A stretch of DNA of 64,000 nt from Rhodopseudomonas palustris (GCF_013415845.1 NZ_CP058907.1:4340001-4404000); one strand, 5' to 3'. Positions 19,103-27,968 are shown, numbered from the stretch's first letter. Numbers and translations are program-made. The notes: generated from the sequence alone by a model not told the origin.

Positions 19103-19600
19103 TCAGCTCGCGTTCGGCGTCGCCGGATGGAAGGTCAGCGCGTAGCCATCCATGCAGTAGCGCAGCCCGGTGGGCTTCGGTCCGTCATCGAACACGTGGC
19201 CGAGATGACCGCCGCAGCGGCGGCAATGCACTTCGGTGCGAGTCATGCCGAGGGTACTATCGGTACGTTCGCCGACCGCGTTCGGCAGCGGTTGCCAGAA
19301 ACTCGGCCAGCCGGTGCCGCTGTCGAACTTGGTATCGGACGAGAACAGTGGCAGGTCGCAACCGGCGCAGGCGAAGGTGCCCTTGCGATGCTCCTTGAGC
19401 AACGGGCTGGAGAACGGCCGCTCGGTGCCCTCCTCGCGCAGGATGTGGTACTGCATCGGCGTCAGCTGCTTGCGCCATTCCTCGGGCGTCTTCTCGATCT
19501 CGAACTTCTCGGCCGCGCGGGCGGCATCCGGCCGCAGCCAGCGGAAGCCAAAGGCAGCGGCAAGGGCGGCAGAAGCGAGCAGCATGCGGCGATCGATCAT
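19103..19600 (-). CDS. msrB: Exported peptide-methionine (R)-S-oxide reductase MsrB
   Basis: 165 residues. After an export signal ([16 protein letters not shown], with the RR-x-L pattern of a Tat signal and an ARA cleavage-like site) comes a full MsrB domain: [26 protein letters not shown], two zinc CxxC pairs (CAGC, CRRC) and the catalytic RYCMD. It repairs R-methionine sulfoxide, here probably in the periplasm. The residue after the catalytic Cys pair is Asp-containing (RYCMD) where RYCIN is more usual. The ATG at 19598-19600 has GGGA upstream. Its upstream region contains two direct copies of CCTCAGGT 21 bp apart. Confidence 0.92.
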   Translation of the reverse strand: MIDRRMLLASAALAAAFGFRWLRPDAARAAEKFEIEKTPEEWRKQLTPMQYHILREEGTERPFSSPLLKEHRKGTFACAGCDLPLFSSDTKFDSGTGWPSFWQPLPNAVGERTDSTLGMTRTEVHCRRCGGHLGHVFDDGPKPTGLRYCMDGYALTFHPATPNAS

Positions 19601-19646
19601 GATGATGTTCCCTGCGTGACGGGCGCGGGCGCCCCGGCGGCACTTC

Positions 19647-19675
19647 CCTCAGGTACGAGCGGCCGCACCTCAGGT
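19647..19675. repeat. Two direct CCTCAGGT repeats upstream of msrB
   Basis: CCTCAGGT occurs at 19647-19654 and again at 19668-19675, so equivalent bases are 21 bp, two helical turns, apart. Each contains the small dyad CCT-C-AGG. They sit 47-75 bases upstream of the msrB start on its strand, a position suitable for a regulator. No known box matches in my memory. Confidence 0.4.
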
Positions 19676-19733
19676 TACACCGCCGGTATTTTCGCCCGCT
19701 CACATTGTCGCGAGAACGCCGACGCTGCCGGAG

Positions 19734-21194
19734 CTATTCCGGCGATGGCGGCGGCACCGGACGACGCGACGGCGCATTCGGAGGGGGCACATTTGCGGCC
19801 TCGGCAGCCCGCAGCAGCGCGACGCGGGCGCGGCGCTCCTCCTGCTTGACCTCGGCACGCGCATCACGGACCCGGGTCCGCGCGGCGGCGCGCTCGCGGT
19901 AGCGCGCCAGGGCACCGGCGGCGAGTGCGCCCTCCCGGGTGGCGAAATACACCCCCTGCCCGACGATGCGGCCGATGGTGCCGCCAGCCCACACCAGATC
20001 AAACGGCGAAAAAAGCTTCCAGCGCTCGTCGCTATGGGTCAGGCCGCGAGCAATCAGCCGCCCGGCAATCGCGGTGGTGGCGAGCCCCTGCCGACCGAAT
20101 CCGCTGGCGACCCACAGCCCCGGCCGCAGTTCGCCGATCTGCGGCATGCCGTGCACCGTCATCCCGACAGCCGCGCTGAAGGTCTGGGCGATCTCGACCT
20201 GCCCGAGTTGGGAGAACACCGCCGCGATCCGCCGCCGGATGATTCCGGCGAGCCGCTGCGGCGCAACATCGAAGGTGGTCTCGCCGCTGGACCACAGCAG
20301 CCGGTCACCGCCGACGATCCGGTAATGATCGACCCCATCGGTGTCGGCAATCGAGCCGGCAAACGCGATCGCCTCGGGGAGTTGCTCGCCGAGCGGCGCG
20401 GTGAGAGCCGCAGTGCGCCAGACCGGCAGCAGAGTTTCGGCGACGCGCGGCGACGGCGCACCGAGGTGCACGCTGCCGGCCAGCACGATGTCCGAGGCGC
20501 GCAGCCGCGCGTTCGGCGTGGAGATCCGCTTGCGGATGCCGGCGAAATCGATACTGACCGCCGGCGTTTCCTCGAAGATCCGTGCCCCGGCCTGCCGCGC
20601 CAAGCGCTCCAGGCCGCGCAAGTAACGGCGCCCATCGAGCTGAAACGCGGTCGGGTAATGGATGCCGTGAAAATAGCGGTTGGTCCGCAAGACATCGCGG
20701 ACCTTGTCGATCGGCCAGCCTTCGACTTCGGAGCCGAAGTCGACACCGAGCGTCTGCAGCCGCTCGACCAGCCGGTCGCCGATATCGACATTGGAGACTT
20801 CCAGCGCGCCGTCCGACAGCGCGACGCCGGGCATCGCCTCCTCGGTGGCGCGGGCGCGGACGATCTCCATGCCCTCGCGGGTCAACGCCCACAGGGCGCT
20901 GGCGTGATCCAGCCCGACCCGGGCGATCAGATCGCCGATCGGCACGCCGTAGCCTGGGGTCACCGAGCCGAGATTGTGCCCTGACGCCCCCCAGCCGATC
21001 CGCCCACTCTCCAGCACGGCGACGCTGAGCCCGGCCTGCGCTGCTTCCAGCGCGACCGATAGTCCGGCGAGGCCGGCGCCGATCACGCAGAGATCGACGT
21101 CGAGGTCGAAGGTGAGCCGCGCGTGCGGTTCCGCATCGGCTTCGGCGGACAAGCCGGCCGGTCCATTCGTCGCACTTGTCGGGAGCGAATCCAT
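19734..21194 (-). CDS. FAD-dependent amino-acid/amine oxidoreductase (DAO family)
   Basis: 486 residues. DLCVIGAGLAGLSVAL is the FAD-binding GxGxxG, followed by a long SGHNLGSVTPGYG segment, and GLWVASGFGRQGLATTAIAG near residue 370 is the second FAD-binding motif of the DadA/PuuB-like DAO fold. It should oxidise an amine or N-methyl amino acid in the cytoplasm; substrate unknown. The C-terminus (about 425-486) is a charged helix with VRDARAEVKQEERRAR and a Pro-rich tail, an extension not usual in the family. ATG at 21192-21194 has AGGAAAC upstream. It is divergent from sixA. Confidence 0.85.
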   Translation of the reverse strand: MDSLPTSATNGPAGLSAEADAEPHARLTFDLDVDLCVIGAGLAGLSVALEAAQAGLSVAVLESGRIGWGASGHNLGSVTPGYGVPIGDLIARVGLDHASALWALTREGMEIVRARATEEAMPGVALSDGALEVSNVDIGDRLVERLQTLGVDFGSEVEGWPIDKVRDVLRTNRYFHGIHYPTAFQLDGRRYLRGLERLARQAGARIFEETPAVSIDFAGIRKRISTPNARLRASDIVLAGSVHLGAPSPRVAETLLPVWRTAALTAPLGEQLPEAIAFAGSIADTDGVDHYRIVGGDRLLWSSGETTFDVAPQRLAGIIRRRIAAVFSQLGQVEIAQTFSAAVGMTVHGMPQIGELRPGLWVASGFGRQGLATTAIAGRLIARGLTHSDERWKLFSPFDLVWAGGTIGRIVGQGVYFATREGALAAGALARYRERAAARTRVRDARAEVKQEERRARVALLRAAEAANVPPPNAPSRRPVPPPSPE

Positions 21195-21334
21195 GCCGTT
21201 TCCTAAAAGAGCGCATCCGCAAGCAGGGCCATCTTGCGAGATACGCGTTCAATACGGACAGCATGGACGGTTGTCACCTTGTCCTGCCGGCCAGTCTCGA
21301 TTAATCCGCAAGCTCCGCCCTCAGGAAAGAACTC

Positions 21335-21865
21335 ATGCGCCGCCTGATCCTGCTGCGACACGCCAAAACCGAAAGGGACGCGCCGAGCGGCAAGGACCAC
21401 GATCGCCGCCTGGAAGATCGCGGCCGCAGCGACGCCGCCGAGATCGCCGCCTGGCTCGCCGCCGAGCATCTGATGCCGGATCAGGTGCTGATCTCGACCG
21501 CGACCCGGACTCGGCAGACCTGGGACGTTCTGTCCGAACTGTTTCCGGCGAACCGCGAACCGCAGGTCGAGTACCTGCCGGAAATGTACAGCGCGAGCTC
21601 TTCGCAGTTGCTGCAGGCGATTCATGAGGTCTCGGCCGGCATCAACCAGCTGATGCTGATCGGGCACAATCCGGGCCTGCACGAACTGGCCCTGGCGCTC
21701 ACTTGCACCTGCAACGAAGCCGAGCGGCGCAAGCTCTCCGGCAGCATGCCGACCGCGGCCGTGGTGGTGATCGACTTCCCGATCGCCGACTGGGCCGATG
21801 CCGCATTCGGCACCGGCAAGCTGCAGCATTTCGTCAGCCCGAAAGTGTTGCGCGAAGCGAGCTAA
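21335..21865 (+). CDS. sixA: Phosphohistidine phosphatase SixA-like
   Basis: 176 residues. RLILLRHAKTERDAP is the RHG catalytic motif of the histidine phosphatase superfamily in the SixA form, and IGHNPGLHEL supplies the second catalytic histidine. SixA-type enzymes remove phosphate from histidine on phosphotransfer proteins. ATG at 21335 has AGGAAAG 6 bases before it. A universal stress protein starts 43 bases downstream on the same strand, so the two are probably one transcript. With a double hybrid kinase and a lone Hpt protein in the same window, a phosphohistidine target is nearby, but a functional link is only inference. Confidence 0.82.
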   Translation: MRRLILLRHAKTERDAPSGKDHDRRLEDRGRSDAAEIAAWLAAEHLMPDQVLISTATRTRQTWDVLSELFPANREPQVEYLPEMYSASSSQLLQAIHEVSAGINQLMLIGHNPGLHELALALTCTCNEAERRKLSGSMPTAAVVVIDFPIADWADAAFGTGKLQHFVSPKVLREAS

Positions 21866-21908
21866 CGGAAGACCATGGCATCGCCCTTCCGCGGATAGGA
21901 GGCCGGAG

Positions 21909-22352
21909 ATGTTCAAGTCCATCCTCGTGCCGATCGACCTGGTCGATACCGCGCTGGCGCAGCCCGCGATTGCCACCGCAGCCAAGCTCGCCGACAGTTA
22001 CGACGGCAAGGTGCGGCTGCTGCACGTGCTGGCGATCACCCCGGTGATGCTTGCCGAATACGTCCCGGCGGATTTCGACGATCAACAGCGGCAGTCGGCC
22101 GAAGCCGCACTGGCTGAGATTGCCCGCACCTCCGGCATTCCGGCGCAGCGGCTGTCGAGCAGCGTTCGCCAGGGCGGCATCTACCACGAGATTCTCGAAG
22201 AGGTTGAGGCGGTCGGCGCGGATCTGATCGTGATGAGCTCGCACCGGCCGGCGATGCGCAGCTACTTCCTCGGATCCAACGCCGGCCACGTCGTCCGCTA
22301 CGCACCGTGCTCGGTACTGGTGGTGCGGGAACTGCACATAGACCCGAGCTAA
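21909..22352 (+). CDS. Universal stress protein (UspA family)
   Basis: 147 residues. Starts MFKSILVPIDL, ends with GSNAGHVVRYAPCSVLVV; the motif GxxxGS-type loop (FLGSNAGHVV) and the terminal VLVVR strand are UspA family features, and the phosphate-binding glycine pattern suggests ATP binding. ATG at 21909 follows GGAGG at ideal spacing, which decides the start against a longer frame. It is second in an operon with sixA. UspA proteins act in survival under stress or redox change; specific role unknown. Confidence 0.92.
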   Translation: MFKSILVPIDLVDTALAQPAIATAAKLADSYDGKVRLLHVLAITPVMLAEYVPADFDDQQRQSAEAALAEIARTSGIPAQRLSSSVRQGGIYHEILEEVEAVGADLIVMSSHRPAMRSYFLGSNAGHVVRYAPCSVLVVRELHIDPS

Positions 22353-22363
22353 ACAGAACGAGC

Positions 22364-22993
22364 CTACGGCAGCAGATCCTTCGGCACGTCGTCGAAGGTA
22401 TAGCGGCGTGGGCGGTTGCGGCGGATGAAGCCGCCGATCTGCCAGCCGAACAGCAGCGCAAAGCCGGCCAGGAACAGCGCGCCCGACCATGACCCCACCG
22501 CCACTGCACGCGCCAACAGCCCCGTCAGTGCGGCGGCCACCAGCGCGATCAGCACCAAAGCTCCGGTATGGACCGCCGGCGGCAGCCCGCCGATCAGTTC
22601 GGCGCGGCTACCGGCATCCCGCATCCGCCGGTGCAGTTCGATCATGAAGGAGCGGTAGGCCTGGTCTTGCGGCGCCATCAGCGCCACGGTCTGCCAGGTG
22701 GTGGACACGATCCGCAGCCGACCGCCGGAGACGTCCTGGAGATCGGCCCGGTAACGGCGCGACTGCATTGATACCGGCCGATAGCTCAGCCGAACCTTGG
22801 CGATCGTCGCATAGGGCCACACCCCGGCTTTCGGCCCTATCCGCCAGATCAGCCCGTCGTCGCCGAGTTCGAATTGCTGCGCCGCACCGATCAGCGAGGC
22901 CTTGTAGGTATAGGCCGTGCCGAAATCGGCGTCGTCGTGTCGGTCGGATCGTGGCGTCACCCGAAAGCCCCTGTTGCCGATCCCACCGTCCAT
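22364..22993 (-). CDS. Membrane protein with PH-like N-terminal domain
   Basis: About 209 residues if the ATG at 22991-22993 is used; a TTG eight codons earlier is possible. Residues 30-130 look like a bacterial PH-type beta domain (YKASLIGAAQQFELGDDGLIW...WPYATIAKVRLSY...SRRYRADL), followed by two hydrophobic helices (ALVLIALVAAALTGLLA and ALFLAGFALLFGWQIGGF) and a basic tail. It is therefore probably an inner-membrane protein with a cytoplasmic domain. Convergent with the universal stress gene (11 bases apart). No family name recognised. Confidence 0.65.
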   Translation of the reverse strand: MDGGIGNRGFRVTPRSDRHDDADFGTAYTYKASLIGAAQQFELGDDGLIWRIGPKAGVWPYATIAKVRLSYRPVSMQSRRYRADLQDVSGGRLRIVSTTWQTVALMAPQDQAYRSFMIELHRRMRDAGSRAELIGGLPPAVHTGALVLIALVAAALTGLLARAVAVGSWSGALFLAGFALLFGWQIGGFIRRNRPRRYTFDDVPKDLLP

Positions 22994-23058
22994 GCCGGAG
23001 CCAGCGCGGCGATGCAATGCGGCGTTCAGCCCGCGACCTGAGCCGGACGGGGTTCACC

Positions 23059-23087
23059 TTGCCGGCCGGGGCGCGGTTTTCTACAAT
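23059..23087 (+). promoter_or_regulatory. Candidate sigma-70 promoter of the small membrane protein gene
   Basis: TTGCCG at 23059-23064, 17-base spacer, TACAAT at 23082-23087. The -10 hexamer matches TATAAT at five of six and the -35 at four of six. It lies 23 bases before the start of the downstream gene, so the leader would be short. Confidence 0.45.
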
Positions 23088-23109
23088 CCGACCTTACGCG
23101 GACCACAGC

Positions 23110-23550
23110 ATGCCCAAGACTGAAACTCCCCACTATCCTCGCCACCTGATCCTGGGCGGCGCCCTGATGTCCGGCCTATTGATGGCGTTGGCGCTGCACA
23201 TGCTCGGCCAGAGCGTCGGGCTCGACCTCGGGGGCCTGTGGCGCAACGATTCCGGCAGCTTCATGCCGGCGAGCGCAGCGCTGGCGTGGTGGCTGGTCGC
23301 GACGGGTGGCTTTGCCGGCGGTTACTTAACGGCGCGGCTGATGAATCATGCGGTCGCCGGTCAGATCCCGCCGAAGCTCCGCCAGTTTCTGATCGTTGTG
23401 CTGGTACTGGTGCTCGCCGCCGCCGGACAGGCAGCCTCGGCGCCGTCCGCAGTGCCGACCGCGTCAGGTGTCATCGCTGGTCTGGCGACGTTGCTGCTCG
23501 GTGCTGCTATGGCATTCTGCGGCGCTTATTTCGCCTTGCGCAAAGTCTGA
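23110..23550 (+). CDS. Small integral membrane protein, unknown
   Basis: 146 residues with about four hydrophobic stretches (LILGGALMSGLLMALALHML, AALAWWLVATGGFAGGYLTA, FLIVVLVLVLAAAGQ and GLATLLLGAAMAFCGAYFAL). It has no recognised domain; the Gly-rich third helix and TM arrangement resemble small uncharacterised alphaproteobacterial membrane proteins. The ATG at 23110 is preceded by a sigma-70-like promoter 23 bases upstream. Divergent from the PH-like membrane protein gene (116 bases apart). Confidence 0.65.
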   Translation: MPKTETPHYPRHLILGGALMSGLLMALALHMLGQSVGLDLGGLWRNDSGSFMPASAALAWWLVATGGFAGGYLTARLMNHAVAGQIPPKLRQFLIVVLVLVLAAAGQAASAPSAVPTASGVIAGLATLLLGAAMAFCGAYFALRKV

Positions 23551-23582
23551 AGCCTCGCGCTCCAAGCACGCTGTTGAAAACA

Positions 23583-23616
23583 CCAAAGGCCGCCCGGAAA
23601 TCCGCGCGGCCTTTGG
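23583..23616. terminator. Bidirectional hairpin between convergent genes
   Basis: A perfect 11-bp stem (CCAAAGGCCGC / GCGGCCTTTGG) with a 12-base loop, 32 bases after the small membrane protein gene and 34 bases after the stop of the DUF892 gene on the other strand. T-runs are short, so strength is moderate. Confidence 0.65.
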
Positions 23617-23650
23617 CCTCATTGTTGCGTCACAAACCTGTCAGACAGAC

Positions 23651-24157
23651 TCAGCCGGCCGCGCGCAGATTGATCTGGCTCTCGGCGAGGGTGTTGAGCT
23701 TCTTGTCGGTGGCCTTTTCCTCGTCGAGCGTCTTCTGCAGCACCGCCGCGCAGTCGTTGCGGCCGAGCAGCTTGGCCCATGATACCAGGCTGCCGTAGCG
23801 CACGATCTCGTAGTGCTCCACCGCCTGCGCGGCGTTGATCAGCGCGGCGTCGAGCACCTTCTTATCCTCGACTTCGCCCGCGGTTTCGTCGGCTTCCTCG
23901 ATGATGCCGTCGATCGCCGGGCAGTCGATCGCCTTGGGCTGGACGCCATGCATCTCGAACACCTGCTCCAGCCGCTTCACGTGGCCCTTGGTCTCGTCCA
24001 GATGGGTCAGGAAGCCCTGTTTCAGCATCGGATCCGAAGCCTTGTTAGCCATCTTCGGGATCGCCTTCAGAAGCTGCTTCTCGGCGTAGTAGATATCCTG
24101 TAATTGATGCACGAACAGGTCATCCATCGTCTTGATGTCTTTGGTAAAAAGTCCCAT
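23651..24157 (-). CDS. DUF892 / YciF-like ferritin-fold stress protein
   Basis: 168 residues. MGLFTKDIKTMDDLFVHQL followed by QDIYYAEKQL and later HLDETKGHVKRLE, DAALINAAQAVEHYEIVRYG are the helices of the YciE/YciF family (DUF892), a ferritin-like four-helix bundle with Glu and His residues able to hold a di-iron site. Members are commonly stress induced. ATG at 24155-24157. The gene is preceded by an EcfG-type promoter (GGAAC-N16-GGTT) about 80 bases upstream, which fits general stress control. Monocistronic. Confidence 0.9.
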   Translation of the reverse strand: MGLFTKDIKTMDDLFVHQLQDIYYAEKQLLKAIPKMANKASDPMLKQGFLTHLDETKGHVKRLEQVFEMHGVQPKAIDCPAIDGIIEEADETAGEVEDKKVLDAALINAAQAVEHYEIVRYGSLVSWAKLLGRNDCAAVLQKTLDEEKATDKKLNTLAESQINLRAAG

Positions 24158-24563
24158 CGGGGTGCCTCTTTGGTTGCGCCTCGGCGAGCCTCGCCCATGT
24201 TCCGCGGGCGGTTGCCTCGGCCGTTCGGGTCGTTAACCAGCGACAGCGACCGCCGTTCCGAGTTCCATTTGAGCATCGAGTCGCAATGGCGCGCAGTGGG
24301 GGCGACGCCTATATGGATGGGGTCGGCTGACGGAAGGCTTGCTTGGGGGCGGCCATGCAGCCACCGGACGGCTCGTTTGCGCCACGTCAAGGGCGCACAC
24401 CGCCGACCGTCCCATGGATGCGCGATCCGCAGCGACAGTACGGCGGATTGCACGACGGGCCGTTTATGCCCTAAGGAATTGCTCAGATGAGTAAGTCGGA
24501 CGCCGGGAGCAGGGTCGTGCTGCAGGCGGCGTCCGTCGCGTTGCCGCCCCGCCGGGAGGACGA
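24158..24563. other. 406-base divergent region
   Basis: Lies between the DUF892 gene (leftward) and the YbhN-like gene (rightward). It contains the EcfG-type promoter at 24235-24259 for the DUF892 gene and the GGGAGGA ribosome site of the rightward gene. I saw no coding sequence with family resemblance, and no convincing promoter for the rightward gene. Confidence 0.5.
24235..24259 (-). promoter_or_regulatory. EcfG-type promoter of the DUF892 gene
   Basis: On the minus strand GGAAC (24259-24255), 16 bases, GGTT (24238-24235). The -35 is perfect and the -10 differs from CGTT only in its first, less conserved base. Transcription would start near 24227, giving a leader of about 70 bases. Confidence 0.65.
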
Positions 24564-25655
24564 ATGCATCGACTGCTGAGCGCGCTGGGGCGTGGCTTCA
24601 AGACGTATATCGGCTGGAAACGTGTCGGTATCGTCGCCAGCATCCTGATTATCGGCTTTGCGATTTCGTCGCTGATCCGCACCCTCAAAGGGGTCGATCA
24701 CAACGTCATCCTGACCGCGCTGACCGACAAGAGCCCGACCCAGATCGGGATGGCGGCGCTCTGTGTTGTCGGTGCGTTCTGCACCCTGACGTTCTACGAT
24801 TTCTTTGCGCTACGCACGATCGGCAAGCTGCATGTGCCGTACCGCATCGCCGCGATGTCGGCGTTCACCTCCTACGTCATCGGGCACAACCTCGGCGCCA
24901 CGGTGTTCACCGGCGGCGCGATCCGGTTCCGGATCTATTCGGACTACGGCCTGTCGGCGATCGACGTCGCCAAGATCTGCTTCATCTCCGGCCTGACATT
25001 CTGGCTCGGCAATCTGTTCGTGCTCGGCATCGGCATGATCTGGCATCCAGCCGCGGCGAGCGCGATGGACCTGCTGCCCGACCAGATCAACCGACTGATC
25101 GGCGTCGCCTGTCTGGCCGGTATCGCCGCCTATTTCATCTGGCTCGCGACCGGCAAGAAGCGCCGCGAGCTCGGCCAGAACGGCTGGAAGGTGGTGCTGC
25201 CGTCGGCCAAGCTGACGCTGGTGCAGGTGCTGATCGGCGTGGTCGACCTCGGCTTCTGCGCGCTGGCGATGTACCTGTTGATGCCGTCCGCCCCCTATAT
25301 CGACTACGTGTCGCTGGCGGTGGTGTTCATTCTCGCCACCCTGCTTGGCTTCGCCAGCCACGCTCCGGGCAGCCTCGGCGTGTTCGACGCCGCCATGCTG
25401 GTGGCGCTGCCGATGTTCGCCCGCGAGGACGTCATCGCCACACTGTTGATCTACCGCGTGCTGTACTTCCTGCTGCCGTTCGGGATCGCGATCTCGATTA
25501 TGGGGGTGCGGGAAATCTGGCTCAGCGTGATCAAACCGTGGCAGGAACGCCGCGCCGCCTGCAACGGCAACGAGCATGCGGCGACCGCCGCTCCGGCCGC
25601 GGCGCCCGCCCGTGCTCCGGTCGGCCAGGTCGTACAGCGCTCCTCCAAGCTCTGA
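24564..25655 (+). CDS. YbhN/UPF0104-type membrane protein (LPG-synthase TM family)
   Basis: 363 residues, about eight transmembrane helices. The segments AFTSYVIGHNLGATVFTGGAIRFR and FASHAPGSLGVFDAAML are signatures of the MprF N-terminal flippase-like domain (PF03706). Family members sit in the inner membrane and are thought to move lipids. There is no C-terminal aminoacyl-transferase domain; the tail (about 335-363) is Ala/Pro-rich. ATG at 24564 follows GGGAGGA. The gene is followed after 93 bases by a secreted SGNH protein on the same strand. Confidence 0.82.
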   Translation: MHRLLSALGRGFKTYIGWKRVGIVASILIIGFAISSLIRTLKGVDHNVILTALTDKSPTQIGMAALCVVGAFCTLTFYDFFALRTIGKLHVPYRIAAMSAFTSYVIGHNLGATVFTGGAIRFRIYSDYGLSAIDVAKICFISGLTFWLGNLFVLGIGMIWHPAAASAMDLLPDQINRLIGVACLAGIAAYFIWLATGKKRRELGQNGWKVVLPSAKLTLVQVLIGVVDLGFCALAMYLLMPSAPYIDYVSLAVVFILATLLGFASHAPGSLGVFDAAMLVALPMFAREDVIATLLIYRVLYFLLPFGIAISIMGVREIWLSVIKPWQERRAACNGNEHAATAAPAAAPARAPVGQVVQRSSKL

Positions 25656-25748
25656 CCGCTGCATTCGCTTGTCGACGCTGCCGAGGCCCATATTTTGGCC
25701 TCAACAGCGGCGTCAATGGCCGCGATCTCCTCATGGCCGCGTGGTGAC

Positions 25749-27821
25749 ATGTCCCGTTTCCGCTCCCTGGCGCTCCTGTTGCTGCTGACCGCGGCGGTGA
25801 GCGCCTCGTCGCTCCCCGCTTCCGCTCAAATCCCGCTGTTTGGTGGCTCGAGCAGCCCCGAACCGGCCGCCCCCGCCGCGCCGCCCCCGGCGGCAGCTCC
25901 AGCGGCGCCTGCCGCACCGCCCTCCGCCGCACCGGCCGTCGCCGCGGTGCCGGTCACCGATGGCTCGATCCAGATCGCCTGGGAGGTCCGCAACCGCTTC
26001 CGGCTGTTCCGGGAGGAACGCGATTTCCGCGAGCAGGTCGACGCGCTGAACGGGCTCACGGTGCTGGCCTCTGAGCAGACGCTCGGCCGGCAGAGCGAAG
26101 GCCGCGGCTGGGCCCGCAACGTCGTCAACCGGCTGTGCATCGACCTCACCGGCCGGGTCAACGAGCCGTGCACCCGCGACGGCGTCAAGGAGAGCTACCT
26201 CACCCCGACCGAGCACCCGGTGACGGTGCATCTCGCTGGCGCCGTCCCGATCGGCGCGATCTGCGCTTGGACGTTCGACGACGGCGACGGCCCGCGCAAC
26301 GCTACCCAGGACTGTGCCGAGCCGATCAATTTCCGCGCCCGCTACGGCAAGCCGACGGTCACCACCGTGGACATCACCAGCGGAGCCGACGCGCCGCTGC
26401 GCGTCACCACCCAGATCATGGTGCGGGACTTCTTCATCGCCGGGCTGGGCGACTCGATCGGCTCGGGCGAAGGCAACCCGGATCGCCCGATCGCGCTGTC
26501 GGACGAAGGCTTCTGCTTCAAGTCGTATCTCGGCAGCGGCACCGGCCAGTTCTACAGGCCCAGCCGGGCCGGCTTCAAAGGCGGCCGCGCCTGTGAAGCG
26601 CCGGACACGCTGGCGAATTGGCAGCGCTATTCGGCGACCTGGTTCAACGCCGCCTGCCACCGCTCGTTGTACAGCTACCAGACCCGCACGGCGCTGGCGC
26701 TGGCGGTCCGCCATCCGCATATCGCCGTCACCTATCTGCCGCTCGCCTGCACCGGTGCCACCATCACGGACGGCCTGTTCGGCTCGCAGCGCGCCCGCGA
26801 GTGCTTCCGCACCAAATCCGGCACCTCGTGTCCCGGCAGCGTCGATGGACAGCTCGGCGAACTGCGCGCGGCCCTCACCGCCGCGCACCGCCGTCAGCCC
26901 GACCGCACGCTCGACCTGGTGCTGCTCTCGATCGGCGCCAACGACATCAACTTCTCCGGCCTCGTCGCCGACGTCATCGTCGACTCTCCGACCGAGCGCG
27001 TGCTGTTCCGGCGCTCCGGGGTGATCGGTTCGGTGGAAGAATCGCGCACCGCACTCGCCCGCACCCTGCCGCGGGATTTCGCCCGGCTCCGCGAGGCGCT
27101 GAAGCCGATGGTCGAGGATCTGTCGCGGGTGGTCTATGTCGCCTACGGCAATCCAGCGCTGTCGAACCGCGGCACCCCCTGCCCCGGCGGCCCGGCCGGC
27201 TTCGACATCCATCCCTCGTTCAATGCCGATCCGACCCGGCTCGGCGCCGTATCCTCGTTCGTCGATAACGAATTCCTGCCGCGGCTGAAGGATCTGGCGC
27301 AGTGCTCCAACGGGGTACTGTGCCGCGATCCGTCGACCGAGCGGATGACGTTCGTCGATTCCCATCAGCGGGTATTCGCCGACCACGGCTTCTGCGCCCG
27401 CGCCGCCACCGACCCGGAATTCGATCGCGTCTGCTTCTCGCAGAGCGGCAACAGCTTCAACGCCGACATCGTCACCGCCGGCAACTCGCCAATGACCTGC
27501 GGCGCCGGGGCGAGCAACTACCGTGCTTATCTGCCGCGCGCGCGCTGGATCCGCGACGCCAACGACAGCTACTTCGCGGCGATGACGTATCCGCAAGGCC
27601 TCGCCGCCGCGATCCAGCCGGCCGATATCCATGACGCAACCTGGGGCGTGGTGTCGGCGGTGTACGGCGGCGCGATCCATCCGACCGCCGAAGGGCACGC
27701 CGCCATGGCGGACGCCGCCTTGCCGGCCGCGGAGACCGTGCTGTCGCTGCAGCCCGGCCCCGACGTCACCAGCCAGCCTCTGCCGCCACCGGCGGGAGCC
27801 ATTCCGCAGCACGCTGAGTAG
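25749..27821 (+). CDS. Large secreted SGNH/GDSL-hydrolase-like protein
   Basis: 690 residues. A signal peptide (SRFRSLALLLLLTAAVSASSLPASAQ) is followed by an Ala/Pro linker (about 30-65). GLGDSIGSGEGNP carries the nucleophile Ser236 of block I, IGANDINF supplies Asn398 of block III, and AIHPTAEGH supplies His644 of block V. The Asp normally three residues before that His is Gly here, so only a Ser-His pair is visible. Several Cys residues suggest disulfides in the periplasm or outside. Probable esterase or acyl-modifying enzyme; substrate unknown. The start is ATG at 25749, chosen because the signal peptide begins there. Confidence 0.8.
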   Translation: MSRFRSLALLLLLTAAVSASSLPASAQIPLFGGSSSPEPAAPAAPPPAAAPAAPAAPPSAAPAVAAVPVTDGSIQIAWEVRNRFRLFREERDFREQVDALNGLTVLASEQTLGRQSEGRGWARNVVNRLCIDLTGRVNEPCTRDGVKESYLTPTEHPVTVHLAGAVPIGAICAWTFDDGDGPRNATQDCAEPINFRARYGKPTVTTVDITSGADAPLRVTTQIMVRDFFIAGLGDSIGSGEGNPDRPIALSDEGFCFKSYLGSGTGQFYRPSRAGFKGGRACEAPDTLANWQRYSATWFNAACHRSLYSYQTRTALALAVRHPHIAVTYLPLACTGATITDGLFGSQRARECFRTKSGTSCPGSVDGQLGELRAALTAAHRRQPDRTLDLVLLSIGANDINFSGLVADVIVDSPTERVLFRRSGVIGSVEESRTALARTLPRDFARLREALKPMVEDLSRVVYVAYGNPALSNRGTPCPGGPAGFDIHPSFNADPTRLGAVSSFVDNEFLPRLKDLAQCSNGVLCRDPSTERMTFVDSHQRVFADHGFCARAATDPEFDRVCFSQSGNSFNADIVTAGNSPMTCGAGASNYRAYLPRARWIRDANDSYFAAMTYPQGLAAAIQPADIHDATWGVVSAVYGGAIHPTAEGHAAMADAALPAAETVLSLQPGPDVTSQPLPPPAGAIPQHAE

Positions 27822-27894
27822 GATCTTGTTGTTCTGATCATTTCTGGAAACGGGAGTAGTCGGCCTCGACCAACCCCGCCCGCCCAGGCAAATG

Positions 27895-27926
27895 AAAAGA
27901 GCGCCCTCCGTGGAGAGCGCTCTTTT
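27895..27926. terminator. Bidirectional intrinsic terminator
   Basis: AAAAGAGCGC pairs perfectly with GCGCTCTTTT (10 bp, 12-base loop), between the convergent SGNH and DUF2147 genes. The A and T runs at the stem ends serve both strands. Confidence 0.85.
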
Positions 27927-27968
27927 GCAAGCTCAAAAAACTCTTACGTCCGATTCGGGAGCGAAGCG

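Noticed and set aside
25731..27812. 693-codon open frame antisense to the SGNH protein
   Set aside because: No family features; the plus-strand product has a signal peptide and catalytic blocks.
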